Source of the DNA: an uncultured Faecalibacterium sp.
GTDB lineage: Bacteria; Bacillota; Clostridia; Oscillospirales; Ruminococcaceae
DNA: 64,000 nt
Reading direction: 5' to 3'
Assembly (NCBI GenBank): GCA_900540455.1
Contig: UQGD01000003.1
Span: 61,419-125,418, forward strand
Shown: positions 16,816 to 25,280 of the stretch, one piece after another
Layout: every line of letters begins with the position of its first letter
Numbering within the stretch: the stretch's first letter is position 1
Made by a program: the position numbers and the translations under genes
The notes under the pieces: generated by a model
Told to the model about the DNA's origin: nothing
The model's database searches: none
Seen by the model: the letters and a program-made list of their open reading frames with translations, nothing else

Positions 16816-17745
16816 ATGAAAGATATCCGCAAATACCAGGGTGTTATCCCTGCCTTTTATGCCTGCTATGATGAAAACGGGGCCGTTTCGGCCGAAGGCG
16901 CCAAAGCACTTACCCGCCATCTGATCTCCAAAGGGGTCAAGGGTGTGTATGTGGGCGGTTCTTCCGGCGAGTGCATCTACCAGCACCCGGACGAGCGCAA
17001 AGCGCTGCTGGAAGCTGTGATGAGCGAGGCCGAGGGCAAGCTGACCGTTATTGCTCATGTGGGCTGCAATAACACCGCCGACAGTGTAGAGCTGGCTGCC
17101 CATGCCGAAAGCGTGGGCGTGGATGCCATTGCCTCCATCCCTCCCATCTACTTCCACCTGCCGGAGCACGCCATTGCCCGCTACTGGAACGCAATGTCCG
17201 AGGCAGCCCCCAATACAGAGTTCGTGATCTACAATATCCCTCAGCTGGCAGGTACTGCACTGACCATGAGCCTGCTGAATGAGATGCTGAAGAACCCCAA
17301 CGTGGTCGCAGTGAAAAACAGCTCGATGCCCACCCAGGATATCCAGATGTTCAAGGATGCCGGCATTGCAGCCCGCGGCGAAGGCAACTTTGTGGTGTTC
17401 AATGGCCCGGATGAGCAGTTTGTGGCAGGCCGCGCCATCGGCGCAGACGGCGGCATCGGCGGCACCTATGCTGTGATGCCGGAGCTGTATAACGCGATGC
17501 ACCGCCTGGTGGACGAAGGCCGCATTGCAGAGGCTCGTGCCATCCAGTACGATGCCAACCGCATCATCTATAAGATGTGCGAGGCGCACGGCAACCTCTA
17601 TGCAGTACAGAAGGAGCTGCTGCATCGGATGTATGGCCTGAATCTGGGCAGCGTTCGTGCTCCGATGCCGGGTCTTGTGCCCAGCGACGAGGCTGTTGTG
17701 GTCGAGGCACAGCGGATGATCGAGCAGGCAGTGGCCAAGCTGTAA
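16816..17745 (+). CDS. nanA: N-acetylneuraminate lyase
   Basis: The ATG at 16816 follows AGAAGG and gives 309 aa, full length for the DHDPS/NAL family TIM barrel. GGSSGECIY is the carboxylate-binding loop, IYNIPQLAG holds the catalytic Tyr region, and VVAVKNSS carries the Schiff-base lysine near residue 165. It cleaves sialic acid to ManNAc and pyruvate. Context with nanE, nanK and yhcH separates it from dihydrodipicolinate synthase. Confidence 0.93.
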   Translation: MKDIRKYQGVIPAFYACYDENGAVSAEGAKALTRHLISKGVKGVYVGGSSGECIYQHPDERKALLEAVMSEAEGKLTVIAHVGCNNTADSVELAAHAESVGVDAIASIPPIYFHLPEHAIARYWNAMSEAAPNTEFVIYNIPQLAGTALTMSLLNEMLKNPNVVAVKNSSMPTQDIQMFKDAGIAARGEGNFVVFNGPDEQFVAGRAIGADGGIGGTYAVMPELYNAMHRLVDEGRIAEARAIQYDANRIIYKMCEAHGNLYAVQKELLHRMYGLNLGSVRAPMPGLVPSDEAVVVEAQRMIEQAVAKL

Positions 17746-17826
17746 TATCAAACACAAAGCCAGATCCGCTCAGTTTACAAAGGATAAAGCGCCCTCTCTC
17801 CCGTGGGGCAAAGTGCAGCCGGGGTC

Positions 17827-17869
17827 CGCCCGGCCGCCTTGCCCGATACAAGGAGGGCGGGCGTTTTTT
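17827..17869 (+). terminator. Hairpin with T-run between nanA and yhcH
   Basis: CCGCCCGGCCGCCTT and AAGGAGGGCGGGCG form a GC-rich stem followed by TTTTTT. It may end part of the transcripts, so yhcH-nanE-nanK may be expressed less than nanA. Confidence 0.7.
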
Positions 17870-17942
17870 GGCTTTTGGCGGGGCAGGGGGGACAGCAATA
17901 GGAGCTGTCCATCTCGCTTGTACCGCAGAAGGGAGCAGAACA

Positions 17943-18395
17943 ATGATCTGTGATACACTGGAGCATCTGGGCCGGTATCGCGGCCTGCACAAAAATCTGG
18001 ACACCGCACTGGACTTTCTGGCCCGGCAGGACCTCTCCGCATTGCCGATGGGCACGACCCCTGTGGATGGGGAGGAAGTCTATGTGATGCGGATGGAGGC
18101 TGAGCTTCATCCCGCAGAGGGCACCTATCCGGAATACCATCGCATCTATGCGGATCTGCAGCTGGATCTCACAGGCGCCGAGGCTTGGGCCTATGCCAGC
18201 GAGCCGGGGGCTGAGGTGGGAGAGTACCGGGTGGATATCGGTTTCCAGAATAGCCCCGCGGCGCTGAATGGCACACTGGGACAGGGACGGTTTATGCTGT
18301 TCTTCCCGGGGGAACTGCATCACCCTGGACTGTGCAGCCCGGAAAGCACCGCAGTGGATAAGATCGTGATCAAAATCAAAATGGAGGAACAATAA
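17943..18395 (+). CDS. yhcH: YhcH/YjgK/YiaL family protein (sialic acid anomerase NanQ-like)
   Basis: The ATG at 17943 follows AAGGGAG and gives 150 aa, the usual length of this cupin-like family. Conserved phrases include YVMRMEAELHP, EYHRIYADLQ and FPGELHHPG, whose His, Glu and Asp residues make up the metal site. In E. coli the homologue NanQ speeds anomer conversion of sialic acid before lyase cleavage. Here it lies directly before nanE, only a stop codon apart. Confidence 0.87.
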   Translation: MICDTLEHLGRYRGLHKNLDTALDFLARQDLSALPMGTTPVDGEEVYVMRMEAELHPAEGTYPEYHRIYADLQLDLTGAEAWAYASEPGAEVGEYRVDIGFQNSPAALNGTLGQGRFMLFFPGELHHPGLCSPESTAVDKIVIKIKMEEQ

Positions 18396-19100
18396 ATGGA
18401 TAAGCAAGCGTTGTTTGACCAGATCAAGGGCGGGCTGATCGTCAGCTGCCAGGCGCTGGAGCATGAGCCCCTGTATACCAAGGAAGGCGGCGTGATGCCT
18501 TTGATGGCAAAGGCGGCTGCACAAAGCGGCGCAGTGGGCATCCGTGCCAACACGGTGCGGGACATCACCCAGATCAAAGCAGTGGTGGATCTGCCGGTGA
18601 TCGGCATCATCAAAAAGGACTATCCCGGCACCCCTATGTATATCACGGTTACCATGGCAGAGGTGGATGCTCTGGTGGAGTGCGGCGTGGATATCCTGGC
18701 AGTACAGGGCACCAGTGCCCTTCGTCCGGACGGCTCCACGGCAGCAGACTTTATCCGGCAGATCAAGGCTAAGTATCCGCAGCAGCTGGTAATGGCGGAT
18801 ATTGCCACTTTGGAGGAGGCTATGGCCTGTGCGGAGGCCGGTGCAGACTTTGTGGGCACCACCATGCGGGGCTATACGCCGGAGACCAAGGGCATTGATG
18901 ATATCGATTTTGCCTTTATCACCGAGCTGACCCAGAAGTGCCCGGCAAAGGTCATTGCAGAGGGCCATATCCACAGCCCGGAACAGGCAGTGCAGGCTCT
19001 GCAGGCCGGGGCTTTTGCTCTGGTGGTAGGCGGTGCGATCACCCGCCCGGCAGAGATCACGGCACGCTTTACTGGTGCGATCCGCGCAATGGAGCAATAA
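18396..19100 (+). CDS. nanE: Putative N-acetylmannosamine-6-phosphate 2-epimerase
   Basis: The protein is 234 aa, a typical NanE TIM barrel, starting immediately after the yhcH stop. Signature stretches are GGLIVSCQA, GVMPLMAKAA, VGIRANTV, PVIGIIKKDY and the phosphate-binding ALVVGGAITRP. It converts ManNAc-6-phosphate to GlcNAc-6-phosphate, the exit from the sialic acid pathway. nagA and nagB, needed for the next steps, are not in this window. Confidence 0.95.
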   Translation: MDKQALFDQIKGGLIVSCQALEHEPLYTKEGGVMPLMAKAAAQSGAVGIRANTVRDITQIKAVVDLPVIGIIKKDYPGTPMYITVTMAEVDALVECGVDILAVQGTSALRPDGSTAADFIRQIKAKYPQQLVMADIATLEEAMACAEAGADFVGTTMRGYTPETKGIDDIDFAFITELTQKCPAKVIAEGHIHSPEQAVQALQAGAFALVVGGAITRPAEITARFTGAIRAMEQ

Positions 19101-19113
19101 AAAGGGGGCTGCT

Positions 19114-20037
19114 ATGAAACAGTATCTCGGCATCGATATTGGCGGAACAGCAGTCAAACTGGGCCTGGTGGATGAGCAGGGCCAGGTGCTGGCCCGGCAG
19201 GAGCAGAGCGTTAGCTTTGATGATTATAAGACCCCGATCCTGGATACCGTGCTGGCAGCTGCGCAGCAGTTTGTTGCCGACCATCCGGCAGAGCTTTCCG
19301 GTATTGGCGTATCCGCTACCGGGCAGATCGACAGCCGGAAAGGCATCGTGGCGGGCACCTGCGGCAATCTGCCCAACTATATCGGCAGCCCCATCAAGGC
19401 TTCGTTGGAGCAGGTGTTCCATCTGCCGGTCACAGTGGCAAACGACGCCAACTGTATGACCTTGGGCGAAGTCTGGGCCGGCGCAGCAAAAGGCTATACA
19501 GATGTCATTGGTGTAACGCTGGGCACAGGTGTGGGCGGCGGCATCCTTACCGGCGGCCGCCTTCTGGAAGGTGCCCGGGGACTGGGCGGCGAGCTGGGCC
19601 ATTGCCGGGTCCATGCGCTGGACGGTGTGCTGTGTACCTGCGGAGCTTCCGGCTGCTGGGAGCGCTATGCAGCAACCACGGCGCTGGTGCGCAATGCATC
19701 GCCCCTTGATCCGTCGCTCTGCGATGGCCGGGCGATCTTTGCTGCGGCCAAAGCAGGGGATGTGCGGGTACTGGCTTTGCTGGAGGATTGGATCGATGAG
19801 ATCGCACAGGGTCTGGCCGGGCTGGTGCATATCTTCAATCCGCAGCTGATCCTGATCGGAGGCGGCGTCAGCGCCCAGCAGGAGCTTCTGATCGATCCGC
19901 TGGCTGCCCGGGTCAAGGCATCGGTCATGCCGGCTTTTGCGCAGGGGTTGGAGCTGCGGGCCGCACAGCTGCACAATGATGCAGGTCTGGTAGGTGCAGT
20001 CTATTATTTCCGCCAAACACAGGAGGCTTTGGAATGA
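19114..20037 (+). CDS. nanK: ROK-family N-acetylmannosamine kinase
   Basis: The ATG at 19114 follows AAAAGGGGG and gives 307 aa. GIDIGGTAVKLGLVD is the ATP phosphate loop, TLGTGVGGGI the second glycine-rich loop, and CTCGASGCWE the ROK zinc-binding signature. It phosphorylates ManNAc to ManNAc-6-P between NanA and NanE. ROK glucokinases look alike; the operon position decides the call. Confidence 0.9.
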   Translation: MKQYLGIDIGGTAVKLGLVDEQGQVLARQEQSVSFDDYKTPILDTVLAAAQQFVADHPAELSGIGVSATGQIDSRKGIVAGTCGNLPNYIGSPIKASLEQVFHLPVTVANDANCMTLGEVWAGAAKGYTDVIGVTLGTGVGGGILTGGRLLEGARGLGGELGHCRVHALDGVLCTCGASGCWERYAATTALVRNASPLDPSLCDGRAIFAAAKAGDVRVLALLEDWIDEIAQGLAGLVHIFNPQLILIGGGVSAQQELLIDPLAARVKASVMPAFAQGLELRAAQLHNDAGLVGAVYYFRQTQEALE

Positions 20038-20672
20038 AAAAACATATTCTCTGCCTGGGGGATTCCAATACCCATGGCTATTGTGCCGACCCGGCTGACT
20101 GCGCAGACGGAGGCATCCGTTTTAATGAGGAGGAGCGCTGGACCTGTCGTTTGCAGGCAGCGCTGGGGCCGGATTACCTGGTGACGGAGGAAGGACTCTC
20201 CGGACGAACGACCGTGTTCGTGGACCCGCTGCATGAGTCGATGGATGCGTTGTCGGTGCTGTATCCGCTGCTGAAGAGCCATGAGTTCCTGGATCTGCTG
20301 GTGATCATGCTGGGCACCAACGATGTAAAGGAGCGCTTTGGTGTCAACGCCGTGTGCATTGGCCTTGGCATGGAGCGGCTGCTGCAGCGGGCCAAGAGCA
20401 TCGATTGCTGGGGCGGCAAAGCGCCCAACATCCTGGTGGTAGCGCCGCCGCCCATTGGGGAAGGCTTCTGCGACCCCGCTATGGGCGAGGGCTGCGTGGA
20501 GCGCTCCCGCGGCGTAGCAGAACAGCTGCGGCTGGTAGCACAGCGCAATGGCGTGCATTTTGTGGATGCCGCTGCCTGTGAGTTTAACCAGGTGGACCAT
20601 ATGCACTTGACCCGTCAGGGACATGCGCAGCTGGCACAGCTGCTGACCGAGACGATCCCCTCGCTGCTGTAA
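20034..20672 (+). CDS. SGNH/GDSL hydrolase, probable sialic acid O-acetylesterase
   Basis: The start codon overlaps the nanK stop (ATGA), so translation is coupled. The 212-aa protein shows block I CLGDSNTHGY with the nucleophile Ser, the glycine of block II in EEGLSGRTT, block III MLGTND and block V DHMHLT with Asp and His. There is no signal peptide, so it acts inside the cell. Placement as the last nan gene suggests removal of O-acetyl groups from imported sialic acid. An arylesterase-like role is the alternative. Confidence 0.8.
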   Translation: MKKHILCLGDSNTHGYCADPADCADGGIRFNEEERWTCRLQAALGPDYLVTEEGLSGRTTVFVDPLHESMDALSVLYPLLKSHEFLDLLVIMLGTNDVKERFGVNAVCIGLGMERLLQRAKSIDCWGGKAPNILVVAPPPIGEGFCDPAMGEGCVERSRGVAEQLRLVAQRNGVHFVDAAACEFNQVDHMHLTRQGHAQLAQLLTETIPSLL

Positions 20673-20681
20673 AAACAATAA

Positions 20682-20716
20682 ACACCCCCTGTCCCTGCCG
20701 GACAGAGGGTGTTTGC
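20682..20716 (+). terminator. Terminator of the sialic acid operon
   Basis: ACACCC and GGGTGT enclose CTGTCC/GGACAG, followed by TTTGCTTT. Confidence 0.75.
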
Positions 20717-20822
20717 TTTGTCGGGACTGGCTTTCACACAGCCTGCACATCCCCGGCCTGGTTTTTTCCGGTTGGATGTGCTACAATAAAATACAAAGCT
20801 GTAATGGAAAGGGGGAGTCCCG

Positions 20823-22544
20823 GTGGATGCGATCCGCCTGTGTCCCTATTGTCTGCGCCCTGCACCGATCCCTGCATCAGCCTGTCCTCATTGCGCCCAC
20901 CGGTTTGCGGGGGTCAATCCGGCGGGCAGCCTGCCTGTGGGCACGGTGCTGGCTGGGCGCTATACCATCGGTGAACTGATCCGCGTTGACGGAGAGGGCA
21001 TCCTCTACCAAGGGGCAGAAAACCACGGTGCTTTCCGCGTGACCGTCAAAGAGTATCTTCCGCTGACCCTTTCTGCCGAGCGTACCGATGGCCTGATGCT
21101 GCGTCCAAAACCCGGCAGCGAGGTGCTGTTCAAGACCACCCGGATGGATTTTGCAGACCTGTACCGTTCCATTCAACGGATCACCCCGGCTAACGGTCTG
21201 GAGGCTGTGCTGGATGTAGTGGAGGCCAATAACACGGTCTATGCTGTGATGGAGAGCCCGGGCGGCCGCCCGCTACAGAAATGGCTGGAGGAACACCCCG
21301 GCCCCGTAGACCCGGCACAGGCACGGGAGATGCTGCGTCCGGTGTTTGATGGTGTGGTCGCTATGCACCGGGTGGGGCTGGTGCACCGGGGGATCTGCCC
21401 GGAAAATATCCGTGTGTTGGATAATGGCCGGGCACGTCTGGCGGGCTATGCTACCGTGGGGCTGCGCACCGCAGGCAGCGGCCTGCACGAACAGCTGTAC
21501 GAAGGCTATTCTGCGCCGGAACAGTATTCCACTGCGGAATTTGAGGGCCGCTATACCGACGAATACAGCCTGGCCGCCGTATTTTACCGCATGGTCTGCG
21601 GCCAGAGCCCGGTTCCGGCAGCACAGCGGGCAGTGTCCGACTCGAACCCACGGGCTAAGACGCTGGAACCGTCGGTGCCGGTCTATGTTTCAGAGGCGCT
21701 GCAAATGGGTCTGCGGCTCAAACCCGCCGAGCGGATACAGACGGTACCGCTGCTGATGGAGGCCCTGTCCTCGCCAGAAAAGACCGATGAGCTGGCCCGC
21801 AGTCTGCGTTCCATTCCGGAGGAGGGGGAGGCCGGGGCCAAAACAGGCCGTGGGCGGAGACCCTCGGTGCAGACCATATTGACCAGCATTTTGCTTTTGC
21901 TGGCGGTGCTGACGGCGCTGACCTTGTGGAGCATGCTGGGCCGTCTTTCTGCATTGGAGGCCCCTCCTGCATCGTCTCCAGCATCCTCGGAAGCGGACTC
22001 CTCTTCGGTGATCACACAGCCAAAAAATCAGGTACCCAACCTGGTGGGCATCTCCTATGCGCAGGTGCAGAACCATCGGGAGTATACTGGGATCTATCTG
22101 TTCTATGTTACCGAGGAATACAGCGATGATGTGCCTGCCGGCACGATCCTGCGCCAACAGCCGGAGGCCGGTACACTGCTTCCGGCAGGGGAGACCATCC
22201 GTCTTGTGGTCAGTAAAGGACCGAAGATGGTGGAGATGCCCCAGCTGATCGGTTTCCCGCAGGATAGTGCTGTGCGGGAGCTGGAAAGCCGGGGTCTGGT
22301 TCCCAGCTGCTTTATGGTGTTCAATGATGGGTCCTATGCTTCCGGCTGTGTGGTCTCTGCCAGTGTGGAAGCGGGAACCATGGCGGAAGTAGGCTCCACC
22401 GTAGTGGTGTATATTGCTGCCGACCGGGATGTGCCGGTGTCGGCGGCTCCGGAGGAGCCTGCCGCATCCCCTGCGCCCGCACCGGCCGAGAGCGCCCCGT
22501 CAGCAGAGGAGGGCGCTTCCTCTGCGCAGCAGCTCCCAGAATAA
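20823..22544 (+). CDS. PASTA-domain membrane protein with zinc ribbon and degenerate Ser/Thr kinase domain
   Basis: The protein is 573 aa with a GTG start behind AAGGGGGAG. Order: zinc ribbon (CPYC at 7-10, CPHC at 21-24), kinase fold (about 46-320), membrane helix (about 350-372), then two PASTA repeats (about 405-535) and an Ala/Pro/Ser-rich tail. The ATP lysine is kept (VTVKEYLP, K76) and APEQY is kept. The catalytic loop reads HRGICPEN, with Gly for the catalytic Asp, and DFG is replaced by LAG. It therefore looks like a pseudokinase that senses wall muropeptides or lipid II through PASTA. Zinc ribbon at the kinase end is unlike standard PrkC/PknB. Confidence 0.8.
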   Translation: MDAIRLCPYCLRPAPIPASACPHCAHRFAGVNPAGSLPVGTVLAGRYTIGELIRVDGEGILYQGAENHGAFRVTVKEYLPLTLSAERTDGLMLRPKPGSEVLFKTTRMDFADLYRSIQRITPANGLEAVLDVVEANNTVYAVMESPGGRPLQKWLEEHPGPVDPAQAREMLRPVFDGVVAMHRVGLVHRGICPENIRVLDNGRARLAGYATVGLRTAGSGLHEQLYEGYSAPEQYSTAEFEGRYTDEYSLAAVFYRMVCGQSPVPAAQRAVSDSNPRAKTLEPSVPVYVSEALQMGLRLKPAERIQTVPLLMEALSSPEKTDELARSLRSIPEEGEAGAKTGRGRRPSVQTILTSILLLLAVLTALTLWSMLGRLSALEAPPASSPASSEADSSSVITQPKNQVPNLVGISYAQVQNHREYTGIYLFYVTEEYSDDVPAGTILRQQPEAGTLLPAGETIRLVVSKGPKMVEMPQLIGFPQDSAVRELESRGLVPSCFMVFNDGSYASGCVVSASVEAGTMAEVGSTVVVYIAADRDVPVSAAPEEPAASPAPAPAESAPSAEEGASSAQQLPE

Positions 22545-22556
22545 AAAGGAGGGCCT

Positions 22557-23369
22557 ATGACCGAAAAAAGCTACGATACCCCCTGCGGGTCCATCCATTA
22601 TTGGGTCAGCCGTGCCGTGGAAAAAGCATATACCCTCGTGTTTTTGCCAGGTCTTACAGCGGATCATCGCCTGTTTGAGCGGCAGCTGGCGTATTTTGCT
22701 CCGCGCTGCCCCGTGCTGGTGTGGGATGCGCCGGGACATGGACGTTCCTGGCCGTTCCGGCTGGATTTTACCCTGATGGAGAAAGCACGCTGGCTGGAGG
22801 AGATCCTGCAGCGGGAGGCTCTGCCCCCGCCGGTACTGGTAGGCCAGTCGATGGGGGGATATGTGGCTCAGGCTTTTATGCAGCAGTTCCCTGGCAGGGC
22901 GAAGGGCTTTGTCTCCATTGATTCGGCTCCGCTGCAGCGGCAGTATGTCACCGGGGCAGAGCTGTATCTTTTGCAGCGGATGGAGCCAGTCTATCGCTGG
23001 TATCCTTGGTCGCTGCTGGTTTGGTCCGGCAGCGTGGGGTGTGCGGTCTCTCCGTATGGTCAGGAGATGATGCGTCGGATGATGGATGCCTATACCGGGG
23101 ATCGGCCCCGATATGCGGCATTGGCAGGCCATGGATACAGGATGCTGGCCCAGGCGATGGCGGCAGACCTGCCTTATCGCATCGACTGCCCGGCGCTGCT
23201 GCTCTGCGGCCGGAAGGATCAGGCGGGTTCCACCCGGCGATATAACAAAGCCTGGCATCGCTGCACCGGGATTCCCCTGGTCTGGCTGGAAAATGCGGGC
23301 CATAATTCCAACTGTGATAAGCCGCAGCTGGTCAATGCCCTGTTGGAGCGTTTTGTGGCCCAGCTGTAA
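22557..23369 (+). CDS. Alpha/beta-hydrolase fold protein
   Basis: The protein is 270 aa with an ATG behind AAAAGGAGG, 12 bp after the pseudokinase gene. The oxyanion region FLPGLTADHRLFERQL is followed by the nucleophile elbow VGQSMGGYVAQ (Ser near residue 99), an Asp in LLLCGRKDQAG and the His in WLENAGHNSN. It is likely an intracellular esterase or C-C hydrolase of unknown substrate. Confidence 0.83.
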   Translation: MTEKSYDTPCGSIHYWVSRAVEKAYTLVFLPGLTADHRLFERQLAYFAPRCPVLVWDAPGHGRSWPFRLDFTLMEKARWLEEILQREALPPPVLVGQSMGGYVAQAFMQQFPGRAKGFVSIDSAPLQRQYVTGAELYLLQRMEPVYRWYPWSLLVWSGSVGCAVSPYGQEMMRRMMDAYTGDRPRYAALAGHGYRMLAQAMAADLPYRIDCPALLLCGRKDQAGSTRRYNKAWHRCTGIPLVWLENAGHNSNCDKPQLVNALLERFVAQL

Positions 23370-23379
23370 GGAGGATCTT

Positions 23380-23544
23380 ATGGAAAACCAGACAGTCATA
23401 AACAAAACTGTAAAGTCCGGCCTTACCTTTGGCAGTGCCCTGGCAATGGTCATCAGCTATACCACCTGACATTCGGTAGGGTGGGCCATTCTCCATGGTC
23501 TGATGAGCTGGGTGTATGTGCTGTATTTCGTTCTTCGCTACTAA
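23380..23544 (+). pseudogene. Tiny membrane-protein ORF interrupted by an in-frame TGA
   Basis: An ideal ribosome site (AAGGAGG) precedes ATG 23380. The reading frame gives 29 codons ending in AMVISYTT, then TGA at 23467-23469, then 24 more in-frame codons starting HSVGWAILHG and ending VLYFVLRY before TAA. Both halves are hydrophobic and together resemble short Clostridial membrane proteins of about 53 aa. The TGA may be a nonsense change from TGG, a sequencing error or, less likely, selenocysteine. Confidence 0.5.
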
Positions 23545-23552
23545 GATGCAAA

Positions 23553-23592
23553 AACCGGGGGCTTTCCACTATGACGGAAAGCCCCCGGTTTT
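23553..23592. terminator. Bidirectional terminator between the tiny ORF and gdhA
   Basis: A 15-bp perfect arm AACCGGGGGCTTTCC and its complement have an A-run on the left and TTTTATTTG on the right. Confidence 0.85.
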
Positions 23593-23607
23593 ATTTGTAT
23601 AGTTGGA

Positions 23608-24960
23608 TCAGTAGGTGATGCCCTGAGCCAGCATGGCAGTGGCTACCTTCAAAAAGCCTGCGCAGTTTGCGCCCACCATCAGGTTGCCCTCAGAGCCAGC
23701 AGCCACCGAAGCATCAAAGCTGGCGTGGAAGATGCCCTCCATGATGCCCTTCAGCTTGGAGTCCACTTCCTCAAAGCTCCAGCTCAGCCGCTCGGAGTTC
23801 TGGCTCATTTCCAGGCCGGAGGTGGCTACGCCGCCAGCGTTGGCAGCCTTTGCAGGTCCGTACAGAATACCGTTGGACAGGTAGACCTCAATGGCCTCCG
23901 GAGTGCTGGGCATATTTGCGCCCTCGCACACCACGGTGCAGCCGCCCTTGACCAGAGCCTCCGCCGAAGCCTTGTCGATCTCGTTCTGGGTAGCGCAGGG
24001 CAGAGCGATGTCGCAGGGGGTCTCCCAGATCTTGCGGCAGTCCGGCACATAGGTTGCGCCGGGATGGGTGTCGGCATACTCCTTGATGCGGCCGCGGCGG
24101 ACCTCCTTCAGGTCCTTCACATAGGCCAGGTCGATGCCGTTGGGGTCGTAGACATAGCCGTTGGAGTCGCTCATGGTCACGACCTTGCCGCCCAGCTCGG
24201 TAGCCTTCTGGCAGGCATAGATCGCCACGTTGCCGGAGCCGGAGATCACCACGGTCTTGCCGGCAAAGCTGTCGCCGCGCATACATTTCAGCGCCTCAGC
24301 GGTAAAGTAGCACAGACCGTAGCCGGTAGCCTCCGTGCGGGCCAGAGAGCCGCCAAAGGTCAGGCCCTTGCCGGTGAGCATGCCGCCCTGGAAGCTGTTG
24401 GTCAGCCGCTTGTACTGGCCGAACATATAGCCCACCTCGCGGGCGCCTACGCCGATGTCGCCGGCAGGGCAGTCCACAAACTGGCCGATGTGGCGGTACA
24501 GCTCGGTCATAAAGCTCTGGCAGAAGCGCATCACTTCCATATCGCTCTTGCCCTTGGGGTCAAAGTCAGAGCCGCCTTTTCCGCCGCCCATGGGCAGGGT
24601 GGTCAGGCTGTTTTTGAAGATCTGCTCAAAGCCCAAAAACTTCAGGATGCCCTGGTTGACCGAGGGGTGGAACCGCAGGCCGCCCTTGTAGGGGCCGATG
24701 GCACTGTTGAACTGCACCCGGTAGCCCCGGTTCACCTGTACCTTGCCCTGATCATCCACCCAGGGCACACGGAAGCTGATGACGCGCTCCGGCTCCACCA
24801 GACGCTCGATCAGGCCGTTGGCTTCGTACTCGGGGTGCTTGTCCACCAGGGGCTGGATGCTCTCCAGGACCTCCCGGACAGCCTGCAAAAACTCAGGCTC
24901 GCTGGCATTGCGCACAGCCAGACCCTCATACACCCGCTTCAGATACTCATTCGTCAGCAT
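23608..24960 (-). CDS. gdhA: NADP-type glutamate dehydrogenase
   Basis: Starting at the ATG at 24960, behind AAAGGAG, gives 450 aa, the hexameric GDH length; a longer frame upstream lacks a site. GGLRFHPSVN and PMGGGKGGSDFDP carry the substrate and catalytic lysines. SGSGNVAIYACQK begins the nucleotide-binding Rossmann region. It links 2-oxoglutarate and ammonium to glutamate. It is monocistronic. Confidence 0.96.
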   Translation of the reverse strand: MLTNEYLKRVYEGLAVRNASEPEFLQAVREVLESIQPLVDKHPEYEANGLIERLVEPERVISFRVPWVDDQGKVQVNRGYRVQFNSAIGPYKGGLRFHPSVNQGILKFLGFEQIFKNSLTTLPMGGGKGGSDFDPKGKSDMEVMRFCQSFMTELYRHIGQFVDCPAGDIGVGAREVGYMFGQYKRLTNSFQGGMLTGKGLTFGGSLARTEATGYGLCYFTAEALKCMRGDSFAGKTVVISGSGNVAIYACQKATELGGKVVTMSDSNGYVYDPNGIDLAYVKDLKEVRRGRIKEYADTHPGATYVPDCRKIWETPCDIALPCATQNEIDKASAEALVKGGCTVVCEGANMPSTPEAIEVYLSNGILYGPAKAANAGGVATSGLEMSQNSERLSWSFEEVDSKLKGIMEGIFHASFDASVAAGSEGNLMVGANCAGFLKVATAMLAQGITY

Positions 24961-25040
24961 AACAGTATACTCCTTTTTCCCATATTTATGGGCGGCCCAC
25001 CGGCCGCATCCTTGCACCGCTTTCCCCCCGGTGCGCCTTT

Positions 25041-25069
25041 ATTATAAAACTTTGCTTTGCGTTTGACAA
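25041..25069 (-). promoter_or_regulatory. gdhA promoter
   Basis: On the minus strand TTGTCA (25064-25069), a 17-bp spacer and TATAAT (25041-25046) lie 81 bp upstream of the start. Confidence 0.75.
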
Positions 25070-25237
25070 TAGCGCTGCGCCAAAAACTTTAGAAAAAACA
25101 GATTAAAAGCCGGACACGCTTCACAAAACAAGAATAAAAAGCAAAAACCGGGAGATGACTTTATTTTATAAAGCAATGCGTGCTTTTGTGTCCCGTCCGA
25201 AAAAGTGTGCCTTTTGCTTGCCGGGGCATGCAAACAC

Positions 25238-25267
25238 AAAACCCCCGCCCGGCGTACCGGACAGGGG
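25238..25267 (-). terminator. Terminator of the Mrp-like ATPase gene
   Basis: CCCCTGTCCGG-TACG-CCGGGCGGGGG read on the minus strand is followed by TTTTGTGTTT. Confidence 0.65.
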
Positions 25268-25280
25268 ACAAAGACGGCGA

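Noticed and set aside
14895..16832. A 645-codon open frame antisense to the two permease genes
   Set aside because: It is rich in His, Asp and Gln and has no start signal. The plus strand encodes proven permease motifs.
23467..23502. SECIS-dependent selenocysteine in the tiny ORF as a firm call
   Set aside because: The hairpin loop lacks the expected G, no selA/selB is visible and a TGG to TGA change explains it simply.
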